Positions 27,736 to 41,749 of a stretch of DNA of 64,000 nt are shown in pieces. The notes under the pieces were generated by a model. The model was not told the DNA's origin. It saw only the letters and a list, made by a program, of their open reading frames with translations, and made no database searches. Every line of letters begins with the position of its first letter. Position 1 is the first letter of the stretch. The translations under genes and the position numbers were made by a program. Source of the DNA: Xanthostigma xanthostigma (taxonomy: Eukaryota; Arthropoda; Insecta; Raphidioptera; Raphidiidae); contig OY754467.1 of assembly GCA_963575645.1 (NCBI GenBank), positions 25,292,501 to 25,356,500 of the forward strand, in the 5' to 3' direction.

Positions 27736-30000
27736 TTATTTTAACGCTGACAAGCAGTTTTTACATGCTTTACGACAATTAGGTGCAAATGAGTCCTTAT
27801 AGGCAAAATTGCTTTATTTCACAAACGTTAGTTTACTTACACTATAACATTCAGGTTTGGATCATTCTCTCATAAGAAAATGCAAACTGCATATTTACTA
27901 TCATTTTCACGCAGACAAGCAGTTTTTACATGCTTCACGACAATTGCGTGCAAATGAGTCCTTATAGGCAAAATTGCTTTATTTTACAAAGGTAAGTCTA
28001 TTTACACTATAATATTCAGGTTTGGATCATTATCTCATAAGAAAATGCAAACTGCATATTAACCACTATTTTAACGCATACAAGCAGTTTTTACATGCTT
28101 TATGACAATTAGGGGCAAATGAGTCCTTATAGGCAAAATTGCTTTATTTTACAAAGGTAAGTTTACTTAAACTATAACATTCAGGTTTAGATCATTCTCT
28201 CATAAAAAAATGCAAACTGCATATTTACTATCATTTTAACGCATACAAGCAGTTTTTACATGCTTTATGACAATTAGGTGCAAATGAGTCTTTATAGGCA
28301 AAATTGCTTTATTTCATGAGGGTAAGTCGATTTACACTATAACATTCAGGTTTGGATCATTCTCTCATAAGAAAATGTAAACTGCATATTAACCATTATT
28401 TTAACGCAGACAAGCAGTTTTTACATGCTTCACGACAATTGCGTGCAAATGAGTCTTTATAGGCAAAATTGCTTTATTTTACAAAGGTAAGTCTATTTTC
28501 ACTATAACATTAAGGTTTAGATCATTCTCTCATAAGAAAATGCAAACTGCATATTAACCATTATTTCAACGCATACAAGCAGTTTTTACATGCTTTATGA
28601 CAATAAGGGGCAAATGAGTCCTTATAGGCAAAATTGCTTTATTTCATGAAGGTTAGTCTATTTACACTATAACATTCAGGTTTGGATCATTCTCTCATAA
28701 GAAAATGCAAACTGCATATTAACCATTATTTTAACGCAGACAAGCAATTTTTACATGCTTCACGACAATTGCGTGCAAATGAGTCCTTATAGACAAAATT
28801 GCTTTATTTTACAAAGGTAAGTCTATTTTCACTATAACATTCAGGTTTGGATCATTCTCTCATAAGAAAATGCAAACTGCATATTATACATTATTTTAAC
28901 GCATACAAGCAGTTTTTACATGCTTTATGACAATTAGAGGCAAATGAGTCCTTATAGGCAAAATTGCTTTATTTCATGAAGGTAAGTCTATTTACACTAT
29001 AACATTCAGGTTTGGATCATTCTCTCATAAGAAAATGCAAACTGCATATTAACCATTATTTTAACGCTGACAAGCAGTTTTTACATGCTTTACGACAATT
29101 AGGTGCAAATGAGTCCTTATAGGCAAAATTGCTTTATTTCACAAACGTTAGTTTACTTACACTATAACATTCAGGTTTGGATCATTCTCTCATAAGAAAA
29201 TGCAAACTGCATATTTACTATCATTTTCACGCAGACAAGCAGTTTTTACATGCTTCACGACAATTGCGTGCAAATGAGTCCTTATAGGCAAAATTGCTTT
29301 ATTTTACAAAGGTAAGTCTATTTACACTATAATATTCAGGTTTGGATCATTATCTCATAAGAAAATGCAAACTGCATATTAACCACTATTTTAACGCATA
29401 CAAGCAGTTTTTACATGCTTTATGACAATTAGGGGCAAATGAGTCCTTATAGGCAAAATTGCTTTATTTTACAAAGGTAAGTTTACTTAAACTATAACAT
29501 TCAGGTTTAGATCATTCTCTCATAAAAAAATGCAAACTGCATATTTACTATCATTTTAACGCATACAAGCAGTTTTTACATGCTTTATGACAATTAGGTG
29601 CAAATGAGTCTTTATAGGCAAAATTGCTTTATTTCATGAGGGTAAGTCGATTTACACTATAACATTCAGGTTTGGATCATTCTCTCATAAGAAAATGTAA
29701 ACTGCATATTAACCATTATTTTAACGCAGACAAGCAGTTTTTACATGCTTCACGACAATTGCGTGCAAATGAGTCTTTATAGGCAAAATTGCTTTATTTT
29801 ACAAAGGTAAGTCTATTTTCACTATAACATTAAGGTTTAGATCATTCTCTCATAAGAAAATGCAAACTGCATATTAACCATTATTTCAACGCATACAAGC
29901 AGTTTTTACATGCTTTATGACAATAAGGGGCAAATGAGTCCTTATAGGCAAAATTGCTTTATTTCATGAAGGTTAGTCTATTTACACTATAACATTCAGG
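27361..30000. repeat. Eight-monomer tandem duplication (2 x 1,320 bp)
   Basis: Bases ~27,361-28,680 recur at ~28,681-30,000. Markers at exactly 1,320 bp are agcaattttt (27,424 and 28,744), acaaacgtt (~27,826 and ~29,146), a tatctc variant (~28,030 and ~29,350), the eight-A cataaaaaaatg variant (~28,200 and ~29,520) and gtaagtcgat (28,323 and 29,643). The copies look essentially identical by eye, which implies a recent event. The left edge is bounded by acaatcagg at 27,353 against acattcagg at 28,673. The right edge is followed by ggatctttctc. Confidence 0.85.
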
Positions 30001-30016
30001 TTTGGATCTTTCTCTC

Positions 30017-30178
30017 ATAAGAAAATGCAAACTGCATAACCATTATTTAAACGCAGACAAGCCGTTTTTACATGCTTTACGACAATTAGGTGCAAATGAG
30101 TCTTTATAGGCAAAATTGCCTTATTTCATGAGGGTAAGTCTATTTACACTATAACATTCAGGTTTGGATCATTCTCTC
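30017..30178 (+). repeat. Short 162-bp monomer
   Basis: Three bases are missing in the head (gcataacc instead of gcatattaacc). The same short copy is at 48,321-48,482 in block 4, whereas the related monomers near 4,130, 17,650 and 58,710 have full length. The deletion therefore arose in the lineage of blocks 3 and 4 before they duplicated. Confidence 0.85.
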
Positions 30179-30837
30179 ATAAGAAAATGCAAACTGCATA
30201 TTAACCATTATTTAAACGCAGACAAGCAGTTTTTACATGCTTTACGACAAATTGGTGCAAATGAGTCTTTATAGGAAAAATTGCTTTATTTCATGAGGGT
30301 AAGTCTATTTACACTATAACATTCAGGTTTGGATCATTCTCTCATAAGAAAATACAAACTGCATATTTACTATAATTTCACGCAGACAAGCAGTTTTTAC
30401 ATGCTTCACGACAATTGCGTGCAAATGAGTCCTTATAGGCAAAATTGCTTCTTTTTACAAAGGTAAGTCTATTTACACTATAACATTCAGGTTTGGATCA
30501 TTCTCTCATAAGAAAGAATAAACTGCATATTTACTATCATTTTAACGCATACAAGCAGTTTTTACATGCTTTATGACAATTAAGTGCAAATGAGTCTTTA
30601 TAGGCAAAATTGCTTTATTTCATGAAGGTAAGTCTATTTACACTATAACATTCAGGTTTGGATCATTCTCTCATAAGAAAATGCAAACTGCATATTAACA
30701 ATTATTTTAACGCTGACAAGCAGTTTTTACATGCTTTACGACAATTAGGTGCAAATGAGTCCTTATAGGCAAAAGTGCTTTATTTCATGAGGGTCAGTCT
30801 ATTTACACTATAACATTCAGTTTTGGATCATTCTCTC

Positions 30838-31002
30838 ATAAGAAAATGCAAACTGCATATTTACTATCATTTTCACGCAGACAAGCAGTTTTCACATGTT
30901 TTACGACAATTAGGTGGAAATAAGTCCCTAAAGGCAAAGTTGTTTTATTTCACAAAGGTTAGTCTACTTTCACTATAACATTCAGGTTTGGATCATTTTC
31001 TC
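30838..31002 (+). repeat. Most divergent monomer type, block 3 first copy
   Basis: Same variant as 4,948-5,112. The preceding monomer here reads gggtcagtct rather than gggtaagtct, a change shared only with the copies at 35,292 and 49,142. Confidence 0.85.
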
Positions 31003-33641
31003 ATAAAAAAATGCAAACTGCATATTAACCATTATTTTAACGCAGACAAGCAGTTTTTACATGCTTCACGACAATTGCGTGCAAATGAGTCCTTATAGGC
31101 AAAATTGCTTTATTTTACAACGGTAAGTCTATTTACACTATAACATTAAGGTTTGGAACATTCTCTCATAAGAAAATGCAATCTGCATATTAACCATTAT
31201 TTTAACGCATACAAGCAGTTTTTACATGCTTTATGACAATTAGGGGCAAATGAGTCCTTATAGGCAAAATTGCTTTATTTCATGAAGGTAAGTCTATTTA
31301 CACTATTACATTCAGGTTTGGATCATTCTCTCATAAGAAAATGCAAACTGCATATTAACCATTATTTTAACGCATACAAGCAGTTTTTACATGCTTTACG
31401 ACAATTAGGTGCAAATGAGTCTTTATAGGCAAAATTGCTTTATTTCATGAGGGTAAGTCTATTTACACTATAACATTCAGGTTTGGATCATTCTCTCATA
31501 AGAAAATGCAAACTGCATATTAACCATTATTTAAACGCAGACAAGCAGTTTTTACATGCTTTACGACAAATTGATGCAAATGAGTCTTTATAGGCAAAAT
31601 TGCTTTATTTCATGAGGGTAAGTCTATTTACACTTTAACATTCAGGTTTGGATCATTCTCTCATAAGAAAATGCAAACTGCATATTTACTATCATTTTCA
31701 CGCAGACAAGCAGTTTTTACATGCTTCACAACAATTGCGTGCAAATGAGTCCTTATAGGCAAAATTGCTTTATTTTACAAAGGTAAGTCTATTTTCACTA
31801 TAACATTCAGGTTTGGATCATTCTCTCATAAGAAAATGCAAACTGCATATTATACATTATTTTAACGCATACAAGCAGTTTTTACATGCTTTATGACAAT
31901 TAGGGGCAAATAAGTCCTTATAGGCAAAATTGCTTTATTTTACAAAAGTAAGTCTATTTACACTATAACATTCAGGTTTGGATCATTCTCTCATAAGAAA
32001 ATGCAAACTGCATATTAACCATTATTTTAACGCTGACAAGCAGTTTTTACATGCTTCATGACAATTAGGGGCAAATGAGTCCCTATAGGCAAAATTGCTT
32101 TATTTCATGAAGGTAAGTCTATTTACACTATAACATTTAGGTTTGGATAATTCTCTCATAAGAAAATGCAAACTGCATATTAACCATTATTTTAACGCAG
32201 ACAAGCAGTTTTTACATGCTTTATGACAATTAGGGGCAAATGAGTCCTTATAGGCAAAATTGCTTTATTTTACCAAAGTAAGTCTATTTACACTATAACA
32301 TTCAGGTTTGGATCATTCTCTCATAAGAAAATGCAAACTGCATATTAACCATTATTTAAACGCAGACAAGCAGTTTTTACATGCATTACGACAATTAGGT
32401 GCAAATGAGTCTTTATAGGCAAAATTGCTTTATTTCATGAGGGTAAATCTATTTACACTATAATATTCAGGTCTGGATCATTCTCTCATAATAAAATGCA
32501 AACTGCATATTTACTATCATTTTCACGCAGACAAGCAGTTTTTACATGCTTCACGACAATTTCGTGCAAATGAGTCCTTATAGGCAAAATTGCTTTATTT
32601 TACAAAGGTAAGTCTATTTACACTATAACATTCAGGTTTGGATCATTTTCTCATAAGAAAATGCAAACTGCATATTAACCATTATTTTAACGCATACAAG
32701 CAGTTTTTACATGCTTTATGACAATTAGGGGCAAATGAGTCTATATAGGCAAAATTGCTTTATTTTACAAAGGTAAGTTTTTTTAAACTATAACATTAAG
32801 GTTTAGATCATTCTCTCATAAGAAAATGCAAACTGCATATTAACTATTATTTAACGCATACAAGCAGTTTTTACAAGCTTTATGACAATTAGGTGCAAAT
32901 GAGTCCTTACAGGCAAAATTGCTTTATTTCATGATGGTAAGTCTATTTACACTATAACATTCAGGTTTGGATCATTCTCTCATAAGAAAATGCAAACTGC
33001 ATATTAACCATTATTTTAACGCTGACAAGCAGTTTTTACATGCTTTATGACAATTAGGGGCAAATGAGTCCTTATAGGCAAAATTGCTTGATTTCATAAA
33101 GGTAAGTCTATTTAAACTATTACATTCAGGTTTGGATCATTCTCTCATAAGAAAATGCAAACTGCATATTAACCATTATTTTAACGCATACAAGCAGTTT
33201 TTACATGCTTTACGACAGTTAGGTGCAAATGAGTCTTTATAGGCAAAATTGCTTTATTTCATGAGGGTAAGTCTATTTACACTATAACATTCAGGTTTGG
33301 ATCATTCTCTCATAAGAAAATGCAAACTGCATATTTACTATCATTTTCACGCAGACAAGCAGTTTTTACATGCTTCACGACAATTGCGTGCAAATGAGTC
33401 CTTATAGGCAAAATTGCTTTATTTTACAAAGGTAAGTCTATTTACACTATAACATTCAGGTTTGGATCATTCTCTTATAAGAAAATGCAAACTGCATATT
33501 AACCATTATTTTAACGCATACAAGCAGTTTTTACATGCTTTATGACAATTAGGGGCAAATGAGTCTATATAGGCAAAATTGCTTCATTTTACAAAGGTAA
33601 GTTTACTTAAACTATAACATTCAGGTTTAGATCATTCTCTT

Positions 33642-34136
33642 ATAAGAAAATGCAAACTGCATATTAACTATTATTTTAACGCATACAAGCAGTTTTTACA
33701 TGCTTCACGACAATTGCGTGCAAATGAGTCCTTATAGGCAAAATTGCTTTATTTTACAAAGGTAAGTCTATTTACACTATAACATTCAGGTTTGGATCAT
33801 TCTCTTATAAGAAAATGCAAACTGCATATTTACTATCATTTTCACGCAGACAAGCAGTTTTTACATGCTTCACGACAATTGCGTGCAAATGAGTCCTTAT
33901 AGGCAAAATTGCTTTATTTTACAAAGGTAAGTCTATTTACACTATAACATTCAGGTTTGGATCATTCTCTTATAAGAAAATGCAAACTGCATATTAACCA
34001 TTATTTTAACGCATACAAGCAGTTTTTACAAGCTTTATGACAATTAGGTGCAAATGACTCCTTATAGGCAAAATTGCTTTATTTCAAGAGGGTAAGACTA
34101 TTTACACTATAACATTCAGGTTTGGATCATTCTCTC
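33642..34136. repeat. Two-monomer (330-bp) gain, first copy
   Basis: Three monomers here (starts 33,642, 33,807 and 33,972) stand where block 4 has one (51,946-52,110). The first has the expected aactatt head but switches mid-monomer to a gcttcacgacaattgcg tail. The third has an aaccatt head and the expected acaagc...gactcc tail. The offset to block 4 falls from 18,304 to 17,974 across it, exactly 330 bp. The pattern fits a local unequal exchange with a crossover inside the monomer. Confidence 0.85.
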
Positions 34137-35291
34137 ATAAGAAAATGCAAACTGCATATTTACTATCATTTTAACGCATACAAGCAGTTTTTACATGCTT
34201 TATGACAATTAGGTGCAAATGAGTCTTTATAGGCAAAATTGCTTTATTTCATGAGGGTAAGTCTATTTACACAATAACATTCAGGTTTGGATCATTCTCT
34301 CATAAGAAAATGCAAACTGCATATTAACCATTATTTTATCGCAGACAAGCAGTTTTTACATGCTTCACGACAATTGCGTGCAAATGAGTCCTTATAGGCA
34401 AAATTGCTTTATTTTACAAAGGTAAGTCTATTTTCACTATAACATTCAGGTTTGGATCATTCTCTCATAAGAAAATGCAAACTGCATATTAACCATTATT
34501 TTAACGCATACAAGCAGTTTTTACATGCTTTATGACAATTAGGGGCAAATGAGTCTATAAAGGCAAAATTGCTTCATTTTACAAAGGTAAGTTTACTTAA
34601 ACTATAACATTCAGGTTTAGATCATTCTCTTATAAGAAAATGCAAACTGCATATTAACTATTATTTTAACGCATACAAGCAGTTTTTACAAGCTTTATGA
34701 CAATTAGGTGCAAATGACTCCTTATAGGCAAAATTGCTTTATTTCAAGAGGGTAAGACTATTTACACTATAACATTCATGTTTGGATCATTCTCTCATAA
34801 GAAAATGCAAACTGCATATTTACTATCATTTTAACGCATACAAGCAGTTTTTACATGCTTTATGACAATTAGGTGCAAATGAGTCCTTATAGGCAAAATT
34901 GCTTTATTTCATGAAGGTAAGTCTATTTACACTATAACATTCAGGTTTGGATCATTCTCTCATAAGAAAATGCAAACTGCATATTAACCATTATTTTAAC
35001 GCTGACAAGCAGTTTTTACATGCTTTATGACAATTAGGGGCAAATGAGTCTTTATAGGCAAAATTGCTTTATTTCATGAGGGTAAGTCTATTTACACTAT
35101 AACATTCAGGTTTGGATCATTCTCTCATAAGAAAATGCAAACTGCATATTAACAATTATTTTAACGCTGACAAGCAGTTTTTACATGCTTTACGACAATT
35201 AGGTGCAAATGAGTCCTTATAGGCAAAAGTGCTTTATTTCATGAGGGTCAGTCTATTTACACTATAACATTCAGTTTTGGATCATTCTCTC

Positions 35292-35456
35292 ATAAGAAAA
35301 TGCAAACTGCATATTTACTATCATTTTCACGCAGACAAGCAGTTTTCACATGTTTTACGACAATTAGGTGGAAATAAGTCCCTAAAGGCAAAGTTGTTTT
35401 ATTTCACAAAGGTTAGTCTACTTTCACTATAACATTCAGGTTTGGATCATTTTCTC
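35292..35456 (+). repeat. Most divergent monomer type, block 3 second copy
   Basis: Product of the 4,454-bp tandem duplication; same variant as 30,838-31,002. Confidence 0.85.
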
Positions 35457-38095
35457 ATAAAAAAATGCAAACTGCATATTAACCATTATTTTAACGCAGA
35501 CAAGCAGTTTTTACATGCTTCACGACAATTGCGTGCAAATGAGTCCTTATAGGCAAAATTGCTTTATTTTACAACGGTAAGTCTATTTACACTATAACAT
35601 TAAGGTTTGGAACATTCTCTCATAAGAAAATGCAATCTGCATATTAACCATTATTTTAACGCATACAAGCAGTTTTTACATGCTTTATGACAATTAGGGG
35701 CAAATGAGTCCTTATAGGCAAAATTGCTTTATTTCATGAAGGTAAGTCTATTTACACTATTACATTCAGGTTTGGATCATTCTCTCATAAGAAAATGCAA
35801 ACTGCATATTAACCATTATTTTAACGCATACAAGCAGTTTTTACATGCTTTACGACAATTAGGTGCAAATGAGTCTTTATAGGCAAAATTGCTTTATTTC
35901 ATGAGGGTAAGTCTATTTACACTATAACATTCAGGTTTGGATCATTCTCTCATAAGAAAATGCAAACTGCATATTAACCATTATTTAAACGCAGACAAGC
36001 AGTTTTTACATGCTTTACGACAAATTGATGCAAATGAGTCTTTATAGGCAAAATTGCTTTATTTCATGAGGGTAAGTCTATTTACACTTTAACATTCAGG
36101 TTTGGATCATTCTCTCATAAGAAAATGCAAACTGCATATTTACTATCATTTTCACGCAGACAAGCAGTTTTTACATGCTTCACAACAATTGCGTGCAAAT
36201 GAGTCCTTATAGGCAAAATTGCTTTATTTTACAAAGGTAAGTCTATTTTCACTATAACATTCAGGTTTGGATCATTCTCTCATAAGAAAATGCAAACTGC
36301 ATATTATACATTATTTTAACGCATACAAGCAGTTTTTACATGCTTTATGACAATTAGGGGCAAATAAGTCCTTATAGGCAAAATTGCTTTATTTTACAAA
36401 AGTAAGTCTATTTACACTATAACATTCAGGTTTGGATCATTCTCTCATAAGAAAATGCAAACTGCATATTAACCATTATTTTAACGCTGACAAGCAGTTT
36501 TTACATGCTTCATGACAATTAGGGGCAAATGAGTCCCTATAGGCAAAATTGCTTTATTTCATGAAGGTAAGTCTATTTACACTATAACATTTAGGTTTGG
36601 ATAATTCTCTCATAAGAAAATGCAAACTGCATATTAACCATTATTTTAACGCAGACAAGCAGTTTTTACATGCTTTATGACAATTAGGGGCAAATGAGTC
36701 CTTATAGGCAAAATTGCTTTATTTTACCAAAGTAAGTCTATTTACACTATAACATTCAGGTTTGGATCATTCTCTCATAAGAAAATGCAAACTGCATATT
36801 AACCATTATTTAAACGCAGACAAGCAGTTTTTACATGCATTACGACAATTAGGTGCAAATGAGTCTTTATAGGCAAAATTGCTTTATTTCATGAGGGTAA
36901 ATCTATTTACACTATAATATTCAGGTCTGGATCATTCTCTCATAATAAAATGCAAACTGCATATTTACTATCATTTTCACGCAGACAAGCAGTTTTTACA
37001 TGCTTCACGACAATTTCGTGCAAATGAGTCCTTATAGGCAAAATTGCTTTATTTTACAAAGGTAAGTCTATTTACACTATAACATTCAGGTTTGGATCAT
37101 TTTCTCATAAGAAAATGCAAACTGCATATTAACCATTATTTTAACGCATACAAGCAGTTTTTACATGCTTTATGACAATTAGGGGCAAATGAGTCTATAT
37201 AGGCAAAATTGCTTTATTTTACAAAGGTAAGTTTTTTTAAACTATAACATTAAGGTTTAGATCATTCTCTCATAAGAAAATGCAAACTGCATATTAACTA
37301 TTATTTAACGCATACAAGCAGTTTTTACAAGCTTTATGACAATTAGGTGCAAATGAGTCCTTACAGGCAAAATTGCTTTATTTCATGATGGTAAGTCTAT
37401 TTACACTATAACATTCAGGTTTGGATCATTCTCTCATAAGAAAATGCAAACTGCATATTAACCATTATTTTAACGCTGACAAGCAGTTTTTACATGCTTT
37501 ATGACAATTAGGGGCAAATGAGTCCTTATAGGCAAAATTGCTTGATTTCATAAAGGTAAGTCTATTTAAACTATTACATTCAGGTTTGGATCATTCTCTC
37601 ATAAGAAAATGCAAACTGCATATTAACCATTATTTTAACGCATACAAGCAGTTTTTACATGCTTTACGACAGTTAGGTGCAAATGAGTCTTTATAGGCAA
37701 AATTGCTTTATTTCATGAGGGTAAGTCTATTTACACTATAACATTCAGGTTTGGATCATTCTCTCATAAGAAAATGCAAACTGCATATTTACTATCATTT
37801 TCACGCAGACAAGCAGTTTTTACATGCTTCACGACAATTGCGTGCAAATGAGTCCTTATAGGCAAAATTGCTTTATTTTACAAAGGTAAGTCTATTTACA
37901 CTATAACATTCAGGTTTGGATCATTCTCTTATAAGAAAATGCAAACTGCATATTAACCATTATTTTAACGCATACAAGCAGTTTTTACATGCTTTATGAC
38001 AATTAGGGGCAAATGAGTCTATATAGGCAAAATTGCTTCATTTTACAAAGGTAAGTTTACTTAAACTATAACATTCAGGTTTAGATCATTCTCTT

Positions 38096-38590
38096 ATAAG
38101 AAAATGCAAACTGCATATTAACTATTATTTTAACGCATACAAGCAGTTTTTACATGCTTCACGACAATTGCGTGCAAATGAGTCCTTATAGGCAAAATTG
38201 CTTTATTTTACAAAGGTAAGTCTATTTACACTATAACATTCAGGTTTGGATCATTCTCTTATAAGAAAATGCAAACTGCATATTTACTATCATTTTCACG
38301 CAGACAAGCAGTTTTTACATGCTTCACGACAATTGCGTGCAAATGAGTCCTTATAGGCAAAATTGCTTTATTTTACAAAGGTAAGTCTATTTACACTATA
38401 ACATTCAGGTTTGGATCATTCTCTTATAAGAAAATGCAAACTGCATATTAACCATTATTTTAACGCATACAAGCAGTTTTTACAAGCTTTATGACAATTA
38501 GGTGCAAATGACTCCTTATAGGCAAAATTGCTTTATTTCAAGAGGGTAAGACTATTTACACTATAACATTCAGGTTTGGATCATTCTCTC
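38096..38590. repeat. Two-monomer (330-bp) gain, second copy
   Basis: This is the same three-monomer arrangement as at 33,642-34,136, displaced by 4,454 bp, with the same chimeric first monomer and the same ctcttataag heads. Its presence in both halves of the 27-monomer duplication means that, if it is a gain, it came before that duplication. Confidence 0.85.
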
Positions 38591-41500
38591 ATAAGAAAAT
38601 GCAAACTGCATATTTACTATCATTTTAACGCATACAAGCAGTTTTTACATGCTTTATGACAATTAGGTGCAAATGAGTCTTTATAGGCAAAATTGCTTTA
38701 TTTCATGAGGGTAAGTCTATTTACACAATAACATTCAGGTTTGGATCATTCTCTCATAAGAAAATGCAAACTGCATATTAACCATTATTTTATCGCAGAC
38801 AAGCAGTTTTTACATGCTTCACGACAATTGCGTGCAAATGAGTCCTTATAGGCAAAATTGCTTTATTTTACAAAGGTAAGTCTATTTTCACTATAACATT
38901 CAGGTTTGGATCATTCTCTCATAAGAAAATGCAAACTGCATATTAACCATTATTTTAACGCATACAAGCAGTTTTTACATGCTTTATGACAATTAGGGGC
39001 AAATGAGTCTATAAAGGCAAAATTGCTTCATTTTACAAAGGTAAGTTTACTTAAACTATAACATTCAGGTTTAGATCATTCTCTTATAAGAAAATGCAAA
39101 CTGCATATTAACTATTATTTTAACGCATACAAGCAGTTTTTACAAGCTTTATGACAATTAGGTGCAAATGACTCCTTATAGGCAAAATTGCTTTATTTCA
39201 AGAGGGTAAGACTATTTACACTATAACATTCATGTTTGGATCATTCTCTCATAAGAAAATGCAAACTGCATATTTACTATCATTTTAACGCATACAAGCA
39301 GTTTTTACATGCTTTATGACAATTAGGTGCAAATGAGTCCTTATAGGCAAAATTGCTTTATTTCATGAAGGTAAGTCTATTTACACTATAACATTCAGGT
39401 TTGGATCATTCTCTCATAAGAAAATGCAAACTGCATATTAACCATTATTTTAACGCTGACAAGCAGTTTTTACATGCTTTATGACAATTAGGGGCAAATG
39501 AGTCTTTATAGGCAAAATTGCTTTATTTCATGAGGGTAAGTCTATTTACACTATAACATTCAGGTTTGGATCATTCTCTCATGAGAAAATGCAAACTGCA
39601 TATTAACCATTATTTAAACGCAGACATGCAGTTTTTACATGCTTCACGACAATTTCGTGCAAATGAGTCCTTATAGGCAAAATTGCTTTATTTTACAAAG
39701 GTAAGTCTATTTACACTATAACATTCAGGTTTGGATCATTCTCTCATAAGAAAATGCAAACTGCATATTAACAATTATTTTAACGCATACAAGCAGTTTT
39801 TACATGCTTTACGACAATTAGGTGCAAATGAGTCCTTATAGGCAAAAGTGCTTTATTTCATGAGGGTAAGTCTATTTACACTATAACATTCAGGTTTGGA
39901 TCATTCTCTCATAAGAAAATGCAAACTGCATATTTACTATCATTTTAACGCATACAAGCAGTTTTTACATGCTTTATGACAATAAGGTGCAAATGAGTCT
40001 TTATAGGCAAAATTGCTTTATTTCATGAGGGTAAGTCTATTTACACTATAACATTTAGGTTTGGATCATTCTCTCATTAGAAAATGCAAACTGCATATTA
40101 ACCATTATTTTAACGCAGACAAGCAGTTTTTACATGCTTCACGACAATTGCGTGCAAATGAGTCCTTATAGGCAAAATTGCTTTATTTTACAAAGGTAAG
40201 TCTATTTTCACTATAACATTCAGGTTTGGATCATTCTCTCATAAGAAAATGCAAACTGCATATTATACATTATTTTAACGCATACAAGCAGTTTTTACAT
40301 GCTTTATGACAATTAGGGGCAAATAAGTCCTTATAGGCAAAATTGCTTTATTTTACAAAAGTAAGTCTATTTACACTATAACATTCAGGTTTGGATCATT
40401 CTCTCATAAGAAAATGCAAACTGCATATTAACCATTATTTTCACGCTGACAAGCAGTTTTTACATGCTTTATGACAATTAGGGGCAAATGAGTCCCTATA
40501 GGCAAAATTGCTTTATTTCATGAAGGTAAGTCTATTTACACTATAACATTTAGGTTTGGATCATTCTCTCATAAGAAAATGCAAACTGCATATTAACCAT
40601 TATTTTAACGCAGACAAGCAGTTTTTACATGCTTTATGACAATTAGGGGCAAATGAGTCCTTATAGGCAAAATTGCTTTATTTCATGAAGGTAAGTCTAT
40701 TTACACTATAACATTCAGGTTTGGATCATTCTCTCATAAGAAAATGCAAACTGCATATTAACCATTATTTAAACGCAGACAAGCAGTTTTTACATGCTTT
40801 ACGACAATTAGGTGCAAATGAGTCTTTATAGGCAAAATTGCTTTATTTCATGAGGGTAAATCTATTTACACTATAATATTCAGGTCTGGATCATTCTCTC
40901 ATAATAAAATGCAAACTGCATATTTACTATCATTTTCACGCAGACAAGCAGTTTTTACATGCTTCACGACAATTTCGTGCGAATGAGTCCTTATAGGCAA
41001 AATTGCTTTATTTTACAAAGGTAAGTCTATTTACACTATAACATTCAGGTTTGGATCATTCTCTCATAAGAAAATACAAACTGCATATTAACCATTATTT
41101 TAACGCATACAAGCAGTTTTTACATGCTTTATGACAATTAGGGGCAAATGAGTCCTTATAGGCAAAATTGCTTTATTTCATGAAGGTAAGTCTATTTACA
41201 CTATAACATTCAGGTTTGGATCATTCTCTCATAAGAAAATGCAAACTGCATATTAACCATTATTTAAACGCAGACAAGCAGTTTTTACATGCTTTACGAC
41301 AATTAGGTGCAAATGAGTCTTTATAGGCAAAATTGCTTTATTTCATGAGGGTAAATCTATTTACACTATAATATTCAGGTTTGGATCATTCTCTCATAAT
41401 AAAATGCAAACTGCATATTTACTATCATTTTCACGCAGACAAGCAGTTTTTAGATGCTTCACGACAATTTCGTGCAAATGAGTCCTTATAGGCAAAATTG

Positions 41501-41749
41501 CTTTATTTTACAAAGGTAAGTTTTTTTAAACTATAACATTAAGGTTGAGATCATTCTCTCATAAGAAAATGCAAACTGCATATTAACTATTATTTAACGC
41601 ATACAAGCAGTTTTTACAAGCTTTATGACAATTAGGTGCAAATGAGTCCTTACAGGCAAAATTGCTTTATTTCATGATGGTAAGTCTATTTACACTATAA
41701 CATTCAGGTTTGGATCATTCTCTCATAAGAAAATGCAAACTGCATATTA

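Larger units (their letters stand above)
30632..39539. repeat. 27-monomer tandem duplication (2 x 4,454 bp)
   Basis: Bases ~30,632-35,085 are repeated at ~35,086-39,539. The divergent ttcacatgtt monomer lies at 30,891 and 35,345, exactly 4,454 apart (27 x 165 less one). Both copies carry the same rare changes: gggtcagtct, caacggtaag, gcaatctgc, cttgatttcataaagg, ttatcgcagac, ctataaagg and cattcatg, in the same order. At the inner join (~35,086-35,150) a catgagggtaag monomer leads into a tattaacaatt...ctgac monomer, whereas copy A is preceded by catgaaggtaag. The corresponding stretch of block 4 (~48,936-53,060) is present only once. Confidence 0.88.
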
